Assembly (NCBI RefSeq): GCF_000803315.1
Contig: NZ_JRMH01000001.1
Coordinates: 310,001-374,000 of the forward strand
Direction of reading: 5' to 3'
Source of the DNA: Pectobacterium actinidiae
GTDB lineage: Bacteria; Pseudomonadota; Gammaproteobacteria; Enterobacterales; Enterobacteriaceae
DNA length: 64,000 bases
In this document: one piece after another, positions 46,065 to 54,633 of the stretch
How the letters are laid out: each line of letters starts with the position of its first letter
How positions within the stretch are numbered: position 1 is the first letter of the stretch
Position numbers and translations under genes: made by a program
The notes under the pieces: generated by a model
What the model saw: the letters and a program-made list of their open reading frames with translations, nothing else
The model's database searches: none
Told to the model about the DNA's origin: nothing

Positions 46065-47324
46065 TCAGGCAACCTGAATATGTCTCTCAAAACGGTAAGC
46101 CGGTATGAATTTCTGCCGACAGGCATCAAGATAGTCCGACCACCATTGCATCATCTGCGTGCGTTCGTCGAGGTGCTCCGCCTTGTGGATATAGGCGGCG
46201 CGAACGTGGTTACGCTCTTGATGGCTCATCTGCCGCTCCACTGCATCTTTTGACCAGCGGCCTGATTCAATCAACGCGCTACAGGCCATCGTGCGGAAAC
46301 CATGACCGCAAACGTCCACCTGCGTGTCATAGCCCATCGTGCGCAGCGCCTTGTTGATGGTGTTTTCGCTCATCGGTTTGCGCGGGTCGTGGTCGCCGGG
46401 AAACAGCAACTCACTGCTACCGGACAGCAGTTTTAGCTGCTTCAGTACAGTTACCGTTTGTGTTGACAGCGGCACCAGATGCGGTGTTTTCATCTTCGCG
46501 CCGCGCTCTGAATAACGCACGCCCGGAATGGGTTCACGTTGCGCGGGGATGGTCCACATTGCGCCATCCAGATCGATCTCCGTCCAGCGGGCAAAGCGTA
46601 GCTCGCTGGAGCGAATAAAGATCAGCAGGTTAAGCTGCACCGCCAGACAGGTTAGTAATCTGCCGGAATAGCCTTCGATCCGTTCCAACATCTCCGGCAG
46701 CTTCTCCAGCGGTAGGGCGGGGTAGTGGTTTTTTGGCGGCGGCGCAATGGCTCCGGCCAGATCGTTGGCGGGGTTGCTGGCGATGAGTCCTTCCTGTACC
46801 GCATAGCGCATGATCGCAGTGGTGCGCTGCTGTATCCGCGCGGCGGTTTCCAGATTGCCTTTTCTCTCCGCCACCCGCAGCGGGATTAGCAGATCGGCCG
46901 TTTTCAGGTCGGTAACGGGGAATTTACCGATCAGCGGAAAGACGTGCAGTTCCAGCGAGCGCAGGGCTTTGGCGGCATGGGCCTCACTCCAGCGGATATT
47001 ACCCGCCACCCACTTGCGGGCGATCTCTTCAAAGGTATTGCCGTTTTTTCTCGCCTGCTTGTCCTGCTGTTTTTTTACGCCGGGATCGGCACCTGCACTG
47101 AGTACCGCACGGGCTTCCTCGCGTAGCTTACGGGCATTTGCCAGCGTGACGGTGGGGTAAGCGCCAAACGCCAGCTTTTTCTCTTTGCCGCCGAAGCGGT
47201 ATTTGAGATGCCAGAGTTTAGAACCGTTGGGTTTAATCAGCAGGTACAGACCCTGCGCGTCGCTGAGTTTGTAAGGTTTATCGAACGGCTTGGCGTTGCG
47301 GATGGCGGTATCTGTCAGAGGCAT
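46065..47324 (-). CDS. P4-type integrase of island 1
   Basis: 419 residues. The N-terminal arm-binding domain (TDTAIRNAKPFDKPYKLSDAQGLYLLIKPNGSKLW, DUF4102 type) is followed by the tyrosine-recombinase core, with R in RSSELRFARW, HGFRTMA (HxxR), MSHQERNHVR (H) and Y in RAAYIHK. All catalytic residues are present. The start is 164 bases inside the att copy at 47488, and it points away from the tRNA side. It is very similar to the integrase at 62475-63734, especially in the last 100 residues. It would insert and excise island 1 at the tRNA-Phe 3' end. Confidence 0.95.
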   Translation of the reverse strand: MPLTDTAIRNAKPFDKPYKLSDAQGLYLLIKPNGSKLWHLKYRFGGKEKKLAFGAYPTVTLANARKLREEARAVLSAGADPGVKKQQDKQARKNGNTFEEIARKWVAGNIRWSEAHAAKALRSLELHVFPLIGKFPVTDLKTADLLIPLRVAERKGNLETAARIQQRTTAIMRYAVQEGLIASNPANDLAGAIAPPPKNHYPALPLEKLPEMLERIEGYSGRLLTCLAVQLNLLIFIRSSELRFARWTEIDLDGAMWTIPAQREPIPGVRYSERGAKMKTPHLVPLSTQTVTVLKQLKLLSGSSELLFPGDHDPRKPMSENTINKALRTMGYDTQVDVCGHGFRTMACSALIESGRWSKDAVERQMSHQERNHVRAAYIHKAEHLDERTQMMQWWSDYLDACRQKFIPAYRFERHIQVA

Positions 47325-47394
47325 GGTGGGGGCTCCATAGTTTATCGAACCGGCAGGCCCCCAATTAAGCCCCCAAAAACTACGGATGTCAAAA

Positions 47395-47425
47395 AATCTG
47401 GTAGTACCTGTTGGTACTCCAGATT
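47395..47425 (-). terminator. Terminator between att site and integrase 1
   Basis: Arms AATCTGG..AGTACC (47395-47408) and GGTACTCCAGATT (47413-47425) pair with a single bulge and loop TGTT. Read on the minus strand, the stem ends in TTTTTT. It would block read-through from the tRNA side into the integrase gene, or act as a regulatory hairpin in its leader. Confidence 0.6.
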
Positions 47426-47487
47426 CTTATCAACTTACTGATTTTTCAACGTTCCCGGACGCATAAGGACATCCTGAAACTAAATTA

Positions 47488-47507
47488 TGGTGCCCGGACT
47501 CGGGATC
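47488..47507 (-). repeat. Internal attachment-site copy between islands
   Basis: TGGTGCCCGGACTCGGGATC differs at one base from the tRNA-Phe 3' end (63896-63915). It marks the junction of the two islands and lies just outside integrase 1. Confidence 0.85.
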
Positions 47508-47743
47508 ATTCAGCTTTCTATTAAGTTGAAATATAGCATAAATTTTAATCGTGGCTGTTGTCAAGACCCGTAGGTTGACCCGTGTTTTTATATATAGATC
47601 AGAATGATGGGTAAAATACCATAAAGAAATGTCCGGTTCGTTCCCTCGGTTCGATTCCCTATATCACCTGTAAATCATAATGAGATAAGCCCAACTTGAG
47701 CTGTATAATTACTCTACCGAAGAGAAGGTTGGTGGATGACATT
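47508..47743. other. AT-rich left end of island 2, no gene
   Basis: About 235 bases without coding signal. GGTTCGATTCC at 47648-47658 resembles a tRNA T-loop, but no tRNA can be folded around it. Confidence 0.4.
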
Positions 47744-47968
47744 ATGCCGGCAGAAAAATACGTTTCTGATAAACGTGTGGCATTAAATTTACGTACCGAG
47801 CCCGATGAAAAAGCCGTTACTGAGGAAGCGTTGATCGATCAGCGCATCATCATGACAGATCCCGATGCTTACCAAGAGTTTCTTACACGATTGGATCAGC
47901 CTCCTGCACCAAATGCCGCGCTTTGCAACACCATGCAAACACTTGCACCGTGGGAACAGAAAAAATGA
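47744..47968 (+). pseudogene. Internally deleted TacA-like (DUF1778) antitoxin
   Basis: 74 residues from the ATG at 47744. The N-terminus MPAEKYVSDKRVALNLRTEPDEKAV is that of DUF1778 ribbon-helix-helix antitoxins. The C-terminus, EEALIDQRIIMTDPDAYQEFLTRLDQPPAPNAAL, is their toxin-neutralising tail. The roughly 25-40 residues that normally separate these parts are missing, with the frame kept. It overlaps the remnant toxin start by ATGA, as in intact tacAT operons. It is probably a non-functional relic, though a short residual antitoxin cannot be excluded. Confidence 0.65.
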
Positions 47969-48039
47969 GCTCAGTCCCTGAGCCACCCCACGCCGCATTG
48001 GAAGGTTCATGCGAGCAGAGACCTAAATGCGCTCTCTAA
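47965..48039 (+). pseudogene. Truncated start of a TacT-like GNAT toxin
   Basis: ATG at 47965 overlaps the antitoxin stop (ATGA). The peptide MSSVPEPP... stops after 24 codons. TacT-family toxins start with similar x-PEPL sequences in the same overlapping position, so this is probably the remaining 5' end of the toxin gene. The rest is absent. Confidence 0.45.
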
Positions 48040-48085
48040 TTTGTTGTATTGTCTTTCCCTTTGACCAATAGGGAAGACAAGAGTA

Positions 48086-49210
48086 GTGAAAAAACGTATA
48101 AAAAAGATACTGTTAAGTAAAGCGTTGGATAAGTATTTTTCCACGGTTTCGCGACATAAACGAGGACAATTGCAGGAGTTCTATCGAATCAATGTTATCA
48201 AGCGTTCGCGTTTGGCTAACAGAAATATGGATGAAATTTCATCCATAGACATTGCAGAATATAGAGATAATAGATTATCGGAATTTAACGCCAGAACGCA
48301 AAAGCCGATAAGTGCGAATACTGTGCGACTGGAATTAGCATTGTTATCGGCGCTTTATAATCTGGCAAAAGTTGAGTGGGGCACATGCTCTATAAACCCT
48401 GTTGAAAATGTTCGCAAGCCTACCGTATCGTCAGGCCGTACCCGAAGGTTAACCACTCAGGAAGAACGACAGCTAACCAGATACTTCAAAGATAAAAATC
48501 CTGAATTATTGGCTATTTTTCAGATCGCATTGGAAACGGGAATGCGGCAAGGCGAAATTTTGTCGTTGAGATGGGAATATACCGATCTTCGCCTCGGCGT
48601 TGCCCATTTGCCTTTGACGAAAAATGGGACATCGCGAGACGTTCCATTATCATCAAAAGCACGGCAAATTCTGTGTGGTCTAGGTGAACGGCCACATCAT
48701 GAGAATGGCTATATCTTTAGCTACACGTCGAGTGGCTTTAAAAGCGCATGGCGTGTGGCTTTGAAGGCTCTGGCTATCGACGATCTACATTTTCACGATC
48801 TCAGACATGAAGCAATCAGCCGATTCTTTGAACTGGGAACGTTAAATGTTATGGAAGTGGCGGCGATATCAGGTCATAAATCAATGAATATGTTGAAACG
48901 CTATACCCACCTTCGTGCAACACACCTCGTGAGCAAACTGGATGCACATAAGAAACAGGCTAAAAAACTAGCATCCATCTTTGTTCCTTACCCAGCGGAT
49001 ATTGATGTCGATGATACAACGGTTACATTGAAATTCTCCGATCTTGATAACCTGTCTGTGACGGCTTCAACGCATGATGATGCCCTGAAAATTGCCTCTG
49101 TGGAATTACTTCGATTTCAGGCTATAGCAGCGAAAAACGGTAAGAGACTTCCGCCACCCGGCGCTATCTCAGTCAATTCAGTTGATAGGGTTCTTATCAG
49201 CCCACTTTAG
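48086..49210 (+). CDS. Tyrosine recombinase fused to a HicB-like domain
   Basis: 374 residues from a GTG at 48086. Residues about 10-290 are a complete tyrosine recombinase: R in [14 protein letters not shown] in [20 protein letters not shown] (HxxR), [15 protein letters not shown] (H and nucleophile Y). From about residue 300 the sequence [41 protein letters not shown]...NGKRLPPP has the beta-strand pattern and final PPP of the HicB partial RNase-H fold. HicB domains normally bind HicA toxins, and no hicA gene is adjacent. The gene is followed by the inverted-repeat-flanked segment upstream of mod, which suggests it may act on that segment. Confidence 0.8.
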   Translation: MKKRIKKILLSKALDKYFSTVSRHKRGQLQEFYRINVIKRSRLANRNMDEISSIDIAEYRDNRLSEFNARTQKPISANTVRLELALLSALYNLAKVEWGTCSINPVENVRKPTVSSGRTRRLTTQEERQLTRYFKDKNPELLAIFQIALETGMRQGEILSLRWEYTDLRLGVAHLPLTKNGTSRDVPLSSKARQILCGLGERPHHENGYIFSYTSSGFKSAWRVALKALAIDDLHFHDLRHEAISRFFELGTLNVMEVAAISGHKSMNMLKRYTHLRATHLVSKLDAHKKQAKKLASIFVPYPADIDVDDTTVTLKFSDLDNLSVTASTHDDALKIASVELLRFQAIAAKNGKRLPPPGAISVNSVDRVLISPL

Positions 49211-49319
49211 CAATGTAGATAACTTTTATATGACGATGTTGAGCTAAATATCGTCATTTTTTATGTCGGGATCTCGACTAATCAGACTGTCTATCCAGAC
49301 GACGTGTTTTACATATCAC
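49211..49319. other. Gap between recombinase and inverted-repeat segment
   Basis: 109 bases, non-coding, containing the recombinase stop and AT-rich sequence. No strong hairpin-terminator was seen, so read-through into mod is possible. Confidence 0.35.
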
Positions 49320-49461
49320 ACTGATAATCCGGTGTGTTTTAGTGATTGTTGTACATAACATATGAATGTTACGAGTCATTGAGTCGATAGCAAAACTTAA
49401 TTTAGCACTTCAGAGCGAGGATGCCTGCTGATTCTGACTGATGTCACACCGGATTATCAGT
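49320..49461. repeat. 17-bp inverted-repeat pair flanking the mod1 5' region
   Basis: ACTGATAATCCGGTGTG at 49320-49336 is the exact reverse complement of 49445-49461. The 108-bp segment between them would contain any mod1 promoter, and the right arm ends at the base before the second candidate start codon (ATG 49462). It shares the core AATCCGGTGYGT and a following TTTTAG with the pair at 59088-59261. It is a candidate invertible switch or paired operator. Confidence 0.7.
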
Positions 49462-51528
49462 ATGGCAAATGAACGTATTACTGAATATAGCGCTAAACAG
49501 AAAGAAAATGCGGAACAACGTTGCAGTGTTGATGCTTTGGCCGAGGGCCAGAAGAAGGAGTCTCGTTCATCACTTTCTGATATCAGCAACGACCTCTTTG
49601 AGATCCCGAGCACAACTCCGAATTTTCGCACCGAACTGGCTGGTCAGCTTGCCGAACTGATTCCAGAGGCTGTTGCTGATGGTAAGCTGGATGTTGAAAA
49701 GCTCCGTGAGCTGCTGGCCGATGATGCGTCTGACAGTAATGAACGCTTTGGATTGTTCTGGCCGGGCAAAAAGCGCGCGCTACGTGCCGCACAAGCCCCG
49801 ACTACCGCCACCCTAAAACCAGATTTCGTCAATTCTAAAGAATGGGACACGACGCAGAATGTGTTTATCGAGGGAGACAACCTTGAGGTACTGAAGATCC
49901 TGCAACGACACTATCACAACAAGGTCAAACTGATTTATATCGATCCTCCTTATAACAAAGGTAAAGATTTTGTTTATCCGGACAATTACAGAGAGGGGTT
50001 GGACAATTATCTGGAGTGGACGCGGCAGGTGAACGAGGAAGGTAAGAAAGTTTCCACCAACAGCGAGACCGAAGGGCGTTATCACTCCAACTGGCTGAAC
50101 ATGATGTATCCGCGCCTGAAATTAGCCCGTAATCTGCTTACCGATGATGGGGTGATTTTTATTTCGATTGATGATCATGAACAGGACAACCTGAGAAAAT
50201 TATGTAATGAAGTCTTCGGTGAATCAAATTTGATTGCGGTTGTTCCAACCATTATGAATCTCAAAGGAAACCAAGACGCTTACGGATTCGCCGAAACTCA
50301 CGACTATGTTCTCGTCTATGCGAAAAAGAAAGAAGAAAGTGTTTTAGGTAAATTCCCTCTTGACGAAGAGGCTATCGAGGAGGACTGGGAGGAGGATGAG
50401 CATGGACTATTTAAGCGTGCCGATACTCTTCGCCGTACTGGGCAGGATGCGAGTCGTGAGCGTAGGCCAAAAGGCTGGTTTCCTATCTTCATTGCACAAA
50501 ATGAGGAGGTTTACGCTACGGATGATGATAAGCCAAATAAGTCGAGTGATGAAGTTGTCTGGCCAATCAACGATGATGGATTTGAATTATCGTGGACTTG
50601 GGGGAAGACAAAAATAAATTCAGAGAACTTTAATCTTGTGGTTGTTCGCCGTTCCGATGGGAGGCCAAATATTTACAAGAAACAGCGACCAGGAATTGGC
50701 GACGTTCCATCTAGTAAGCCGAAGTCAGTAATGTATAAACCGGAATACTCAACCAGTACGGCTACAACCCATCTTAAGACACTCTTCGACAAGAAGAAAT
50801 TATTTGAAACGCCAAAGCCTATTCCGTTCATAAAAGATGTTGTAAAAATCGGATCTCCAAATGGCGGCATAGTGCTGGATTTCTTCGCTGGTAGTGCCAC
50901 CACCGCCCACGCCGTAATGCAACTTAATGCTGAAGGCAACGGCAAGCGTCGTTTTATCATGGTGCAACTGCCGGAACCTACTCCGGAAGATTCCGAAGCA
51001 CACAAGGCAGGCTTTGCCACTATCGCTGATATCTCGCGCAAGCGCATCGAACTAGCGGGCGAGAAAATAAAATCCGATGTTGCAGAAAGCCAAGTGGATA
51101 CGGGCTTTCGCGCCTACAAACTGGCGGACACCAATTTTACCAAATGGCGTGTCACCAGCGATATCGAACCTGACAAGCTAACCCAGCATTTGCTCGACCT
51201 GCGTGGTAGTAGCGTTGATGATGCCAGTCCCGGTGACCTGCTTACTGAGCTGCTGTTAAAACTCGGCTATTCGTTGAACGAACATCTCAGTATGCAGACT
51301 ATCGCCGGGCTGGACATCTATGCCATCGCTGGCGATACCGATAAGCCACGCCTGCTAGCCTACTTAAACGAGCGAACCAAACCCACACTGGAACAATTGC
51401 GGGAACTGGTGAATACCGAACCTACGCGCCTGATCATTCTGGAAGATGCCTTCCACGGCGACGACGAACTGAAAACTAATATTGCTCAATATGCTAGGAG
51501 CAAAGGTATTGAGCTGAGGACGGCGTGA
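49441..51528 (+). CDS. mod: Type III-type DNA methyltransferase (Mod)
   Basis: 695 residues from the ATG at 49441; ATG 49462, just outside the inverted repeat, is an equally possible start, and neither has a good ribosome-binding site. The catalytic motif IYIDPPYNKGKDF (DPPY, about residue 168) comes before the AdoMet-binding motif VLDFFAGSATTAH (about 480), the beta-class order of type III Mod subunits. Its N-terminal ~100 residues and the region between motifs would hold target recognition. It methylates DNA and specifies the site for the complex. It overlaps the res gene by one base (TGATG). Confidence 0.9.
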   Translation: MSHRIISMANERITEYSAKQKENAEQRCSVDALAEGQKKESRSSLSDISNDLFEIPSTTPNFRTELAGQLAELIPEAVADGKLDVEKLRELLADDASDSNERFGLFWPGKKRALRAAQAPTTATLKPDFVNSKEWDTTQNVFIEGDNLEVLKILQRHYHNKVKLIYIDPPYNKGKDFVYPDNYREGLDNYLEWTRQVNEEGKKVSTNSETEGRYHSNWLNMMYPRLKLARNLLTDDGVIFISIDDHEQDNLRKLCNEVFGESNLIAVVPTIMNLKGNQDAYGFAETHDYVLVYAKKKEESVLGKFPLDEEAIEEDWEEDEHGLFKRADTLRRTGQDASRERRPKGWFPIFIAQNEEVYATDDDKPNKSSDEVVWPINDDGFELSWTWGKTKINSENFNLVVVRRSDGRPNIYKKQRPGIGDVPSSKPKSVMYKPEYSTSTATTHLKTLFDKKKLFETPKPIPFIKDVVKIGSPNGGIVLDFFAGSATTAHAVMQLNAEGNGKRRFIMVQLPEPTPEDSEAHKAGFATIADISRKRIELAGEKIKSDVAESQVDTGFRAYKLADTNFTKWRVTSDIEPDKLTQHLLDLRGSSVDDASPGDLLTELLLKLGYSLNEHLSMQTIAGLDIYAIAGDTDKPRLLAYLNERTKPTLEQLRELVNTEPTRLIILEDAFHGDDELKTNIAQYARSKGIELRTA

Positions 51529-54500
51529 TGAACAGTCATTCTCAAAATACGGGCTTTCAATTTGATTCGCATCAGCAATATCAGCTTGATGCCATCAACG
51601 CTGTGGTGGATTTGTTCGATGGCCAACCAAAGGATGCCGACAAGATCGCGATTGCCTTGCGTGGCAGCGTTGCCAGCCGTGAAGGTGAGCTGGATTTAGG
51701 CATCGAGCAGGTAATTGGTGCTATCGGCAATAATCTGGTGCTGGATGAAGACACTATTCTTGCTAATTTACAAACGGTACAGGATCGCAACGGGTTGGAG
51801 GTCAGCGGAAAGCTGGTTGATGGCAAACTGGATTTCGACATCGAAATGGAGACCGGTACGGGCAAAACTTACGTTTATCTGCGTACCGTTTTCGAACTGG
51901 CAAAGAAATATGGCTTTACCAAATTTATCATTCTGGTTCCCAGCGTCGCCATTCGTGAAGGCGTGAACACCAGTATTCGCCTGATGTGCGAGCACTTCCG
52001 TAGCCTCTATCCGGCGCAGCCTTTCGATGCGAATGTCTACAGAGGCGACAAGGCCGAGGAAGTACAGGCTTTTGCTACTGCAACCAACGTGCAAATACTG
52101 GTGATGACGATTGATGCGATACGTAGTGACAAGAATAAAAATGAAAAAAAGAATGCGCGCATCATTCACAGACCGTACGACAAGCTTAATGGCTTGCGTC
52201 CGTTGGATTACCTGAAAGGCACGCATCCTGTTGTGATCATGGATGAACCACAAAATATGGAATCACTGCTATCGCAGTCTGCTGTGGGTGATTTTGATCC
52301 TGTATTCACACTACGCTACTCAGCTACGCATAAGCAGCGGCGAAACCTGGTCTATCGGCTCGATCCGGTTGACGCGCACGATCTCGGTTTGGTGAAACAG
52401 ATCGTCGTGGCTGAAGTCGCACAGCACGGTGCGGATGTGGCTCCTTACGTCAAGTTGCTCGAAGTGAAAGACACGAAAGCCGCGAAGCTTGAACTGGCTT
52501 GCCGCAAGGCCGATGGCTCTATCGCGCGTCGTAGCAAAAAGGTCAAACCGCATCAGGAATTGTCAGACGTCACTGGAAATCCTGCTTATGCAGGCTGGCG
52601 TATTAATGCGTTGAGCATCGCCGCTTTCGGTGAACCAGCCAGTATTGAACTGACGCCGAACGGAAACCTGCTGCATGAAGGCGAATCCCTCGGGGGCGCA
52701 ACGGGCGCGATTTACAAGGAGATGATTCGGGAAACCGTGCGTGAGCATTTGCGCAAGGAAGCCATGTTGCACCCGAAGGGGATTAAAGTATTGAGTCTGT
52801 TTTTCGTAGACAAAGTGGCGAGTTTCCTCGGCGACGGGGTCAATAACGAAGACGCAAACGGCGAGTTTACCAAGTGGTTCGATGAGGTGTTCAGAGAAGA
52901 GCGTAGCAAGTCTGACGTCTACCAAAAATTACTGCCGCAGGATCCTGGCGAGTTACGGCGGGCGTATTTTTCCCAATTGAAAATGCGTGGTGGCACGACC
53001 TTTGTGGATTCATCTGGTACGACGGTCAAAGATGATGACGCTTACAAACTCATCATGCAAGATAAGCAGCGCTTGCTGGATGGTGATGAGCCTGTGCGCT
53101 TCATCTTTAGCCATTCCGCACTGCGCGAGGGTTGGGACAATCCCAACGTGTTTCAGATTTGTACGCTGCGTGAAATGGGCGCGGACACGGAACGTCGGCA
53201 AACGTTGGGACGTGGTCTGCGCCTGCCGGTTGCGAAAACAGTAAAAGGCTATGAGCGTGTTTCCGATCGTAGCGTTGCACAACTCACGGTAGTTGCTAAC
53301 GAGTCTTATGCTGCGTTCGCTCAGAACCTGCAAGCTGAATACCGGGAGGCGGGGGTAGCCATCGGACAGGTACGCCCTAATGAATTTGCCAAGTTGATGA
53401 AACGGGATCCTCATGGTGCGATGACCGATGACATGCTGGGGTTCAAGATGTCTTCTGCCATATTCAAGCATCTGGAAAACGCAGGATTCATCAAGGATGG
53501 TAAGACAACTTCCATGTTTCTGCCGGATGCAGCAGGGTTCTCACTACATTTGCCTGCTGAGTTCAGGCCCTACGAAACAGATATTATCCACTGCATCCTG
53601 AATGCGGGTATTGAGAAATATGTGAAGCCTGTAAGTGCGCGGGCAAAACGGAAATTCAACAAAGAGCTCTACGCCTCGCCGGATTTTGAGAGGCTTTGGA
53701 GCGCTATCAGCCAGAAAACCACTTATCGGGTGACAGTTAAACACCCTATGCTGGTTGAGACGTGCATAAAGGCGATCAAGGCTGAACCGAAAATCCAGCC
53801 GTTACGTATTGATGTCACTCGTGCTGGTGTCAGGGTGCTACGTGGCGGCACGCAAGGGCTAGAACTAGGGGCACGAACTGTCGATCTCAAAGGCAGTTAT
53901 GACCTGCCGGACATTATCGGTGAGTTGCAGCAAGGTACGTCTCTTACACGCAAGACGCTGGTGGATATTCTCATTGGTAGCGGAAGATTGGATGAGTTCA
54001 TTGCCAATCCGAACGACTTCATGGCGATGGTACGCCGTTGCGTAGAGGGTGAACTACAGCGCGTCATTGTTGAAGGCGTTCAGTATGAAAAGATCGGCGG
54101 TTCCATCTATGAACTCCGCGAGTTGCAAGCCGATGGCCTTGCCGAAAAGGATTTCTTCAAAGAGCATTTGTACCGCGTCGAACATCCTGAGAAAACCGAT
54201 TTTGATTACGTCGTGTTTGATGGCGGGCCGGACAGCCCGGAGCGAAAGTTCGCTGAGTTTCTCGATCACCGCGAGGATATCAGGCTGTTTATGAAGCTTC
54301 CGCCAAGATTCCAGATCGACACGCCGGTTGGCCCTTATAACCCCGACTGGGCTATCATCAAATCCGAAGAAGGTGAGGATCGAATCTACATGGTGCGTGA
54401 AACCAAGAGCACGATGGATGAACAAAAAAGGAGACCCTCCGAAAATGCCAAAATCAAGTCTGCCGAGGCACACTTCAGAGAAATTGGCATCGAGTATGCG

Positions 54501-54530
54501 GTTTCAGTACCTGAACAGTGGAATATCTGA
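51528..54530 (+). CDS. res: Type III restriction endonuclease subunit (Res)
   Basis: 1000 residues from the ATG at 51528 (GAGGA upstream; a GTG at 51525 is in frame). Superfamily 2 helicase motifs: METGTGKTYVY (Walker A, about residue 108), VIMDEPQNME (motif II), SHSALREGWDNPN and RRQTLGRGLRLP (motif VI). The C-terminal nuclease has YNPDWAII followed by RETKST (about 939-960), the PD-ExK pattern of Res subunits. With Mod it would cleave unmodified DNA after ATP-driven translocation or sliding. Converges with the second res gene across the hairpin at 54591-54622. Confidence 0.92.
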   Translation: MNSHSQNTGFQFDSHQQYQLDAINAVVDLFDGQPKDADKIAIALRGSVASREGELDLGIEQVIGAIGNNLVLDEDTILANLQTVQDRNGLEVSGKLVDGKLDFDIEMETGTGKTYVYLRTVFELAKKYGFTKFIILVPSVAIREGVNTSIRLMCEHFRSLYPAQPFDANVYRGDKAEEVQAFATATNVQILVMTIDAIRSDKNKNEKKNARIIHRPYDKLNGLRPLDYLKGTHPVVIMDEPQNMESLLSQSAVGDFDPVFTLRYSATHKQRRNLVYRLDPVDAHDLGLVKQIVVAEVAQHGADVAPYVKLLEVKDTKAAKLELACRKADGSIARRSKKVKPHQELSDVTGNPAYAGWRINALSIAAFGEPASIELTPNGNLLHEGESLGGATGAIYKEMIRETVREHLRKEAMLHPKGIKVLSLFFVDKVASFLGDGVNNEDANGEFTKWFDEVFREERSKSDVYQKLLPQDPGELRRAYFSQLKMRGGTTFVDSSGTTVKDDDAYKLIMQDKQRLLDGDEPVRFIFSHSALREGWDNPNVFQICTLREMGADTERRQTLGRGLRLPVAKTVKGYERVSDRSVAQLTVVANESYAAFAQNLQAEYREAGVAIGQVRPNEFAKLMKRDPHGAMTDDMLGFKMSSAIFKHLENAGFIKDGKTTSMFLPDAAGFSLHLPAEFRPYETDIIHCILNAGIEKYVKPVSARAKRKFNKELYASPDFERLWSAISQKTTYRVTVKHPMLVETCIKAIKAEPKIQPLRIDVTRAGVRVLRGGTQGLELGARTVDLKGSYDLPDIIGELQQGTSLTRKTLVDILIGSGRLDEFIANPNDFMAMVRRCVEGELQRVIVEGVQYEKIGGSIYELRELQADGLAEKDFFKEHLYRVEHPEKTDFDYVVFDGGPDSPERKFAEFLDHREDIRLFMKLPPRFQIDTPVGPYNPDWAIIKSEEGEDRIYMVRETKSTMDEQKRRPSENAKIKSAEAHFREIGIEYAVSVPEQWNI

Positions 54531-54590
54531 GTGTCTGCTGTAGCGGTATAGCGGTATGGGTCTGTGAGGAATAGGCTGGATAATCAGTGT

Positions 54591-54622
54591 GGTAAACCTG
54601 CTTCTTTGACGGCAGGTTTACC
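54591..54622. terminator. Bidirectional hairpin between convergent res genes
   Basis: GGTAAACCTGC (54591-54601) pairs perfectly with GCAGGTTTACC (54612-54622). T-runs are weak, but the position between the ends of two convergent operons fits a shared terminator. Confidence 0.65.
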
Positions 54623-54633
54623 AGATTTCTGTA

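Larger units (their letters stand above)
29533..47487. mobile_element. Genomic island 1 (Druantia island)
   Basis: Bounded by tRNA-Phe 3'-end copies at 29533 and 47488, with a P4-type integrase (46065-47324) at the right end, the usual polarity for islands at the minus-strand tRNA-Phe. Cargo: druABCDE, a DUF4411/ImmA-IrrE-like pair, a P4-like antisense-RNA region and a second recombinase. The boundaries are inferred from the repeats. The left repeat is degenerate, so excision of this unit may be impaired. Confidence 0.7.

Noticed and set aside
47648..47671. T-arm-like GGTTCGATTCC suggesting a tRNA
   Set aside because: No acceptor, D or anticodon arm can be found upstream. At most it is a fragment.
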